14,735 bases of DNA from Akkermansiaceae bacterium (GTDB taxonomy: Bacteria > Verrucomicrobiota > Verrucomicrobiia > Verrucomicrobiales > Akkermansiaceae): the NCBI GenBank assembly GCA_023300205.1, contig JALZVD010000057.1:1-14735 (forward strand). Reading direction: 5' to 3'. Shown one piece after another: positions 14,650 through 14,735 of the stretch. Below the pieces are notes generated by a model. The model was not told the DNA's origin and searched no databases. It was given only the letters and a program-made list of their open reading frames with translations. Each line of letters starts with the position of its first letter. Positions within the stretch are counted from its first letter, which is position 1. Both the position numbers and the translations under genes were made by a program.

Positions 14650-14735
14650 AAACCCGCTACTTCATCTTCAGTTAGATCACGGAACTCCCCCGCAGCCGTA
14701 TCTCCCAGATTCACAACACCTACAGACTCTCTGTG
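14646..14735 (-). CDS. Probable C-terminal end of an unidentified minus-strand protein
   Basis: Read on the minus strand from the window edge, the frame is open for 29 codons and ends at a TAA at 14646-14648. The translation includes VGVVNLGDTAAGEFRDL and ends in TEDEVAGF. This balanced, protein-like composition supports real coding, but it is too short to assign to a family. The + strand frame after lpxA is also open here but has no start. The stop codon overlaps the lpxA stop, which would make the two genes convergent without any spacer. Confidence 0.5.
   Translation of the reverse strand, partial: HRESVGVVNLGDTAAGEFRDLTEDEVAGF

Overview
The window looks like chromosome from a diderm bacterium, most likely a member of the Verrucomicrobiota (PVC superphylum). 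That placement is inferred from the gene content. LpxA implies lipid A and an outer membrane. A complete McsA-McsB-ClpC set, best known from Firmicutes, sits in the same window. A Tat-exported sugar phosphate isomerase/epimerase of the type abundant in Verrucomicrobia and Planctomycetes is present, as is the permease/GldG-like/DUF4340 gene trio. Almost none of the start codons has a convincing Shine-Dalgarno sequence. The + strand is C-rich and G-poor in genes of both orientations, which suggests that it is the lagging strand here.

Left end (1-600): the 3' part of a coiled-coil plus H3TH (flap-nuclease-like helix-hairpin) protein on the + strand. It converges on clpC, with a strong hairpin terminator between them that could work in both directions.

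Proteostasis operon (607-4780, minus strand): mcsA, mcsB and clpC lie nearly end to end. McsB is the protein-arginine kinase, McsA its zinc-finger activator, and ClpC the AAA+ unfoldase that reads phosphoarginine. The catalytic and phosphoarginine-binding residues are visible. No ctsR repressor gene and no recognisable CtsR box is present.

Middle (4939-8065, + strand): a divergently transcribed MATE exporter, a secreted protein with two heavy-metal-associated (HMA) domains and extra Cys/His motifs, and a Tat-exported TIM-barrel isomerase/epimerase. Hairpins resembling terminators follow the last two.

Right half (8203-14649, + strand): a tightly packed five-gene run that looks like one transcription unit. 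It encodes an ABC-2 permease, a GldG-like auxiliary protein, a DUF4340 membrane-anchored protein, a SufS-type cysteine desulfurase and LpxA. The permease trio lacks its ATPase gene in this window. The desulfurase lacks any visible SufE, SufU or SufBCD partner. LpxA stands apart from the usual lipid A cluster.

The right edge probably holds the last 29 codons of a minus-strand gene whose stop codon overlaps that of lpxA. I found no RNA genes, insertion sequences, CRISPR arrays or phage genes. The most unusual object is the double-HMA protein with its repeated Cys-His-Lys-Ser-Gly-His loop. The most coherent system is the McsAB-ClpC phosphoarginine pathway in a diderm, without CtsR.
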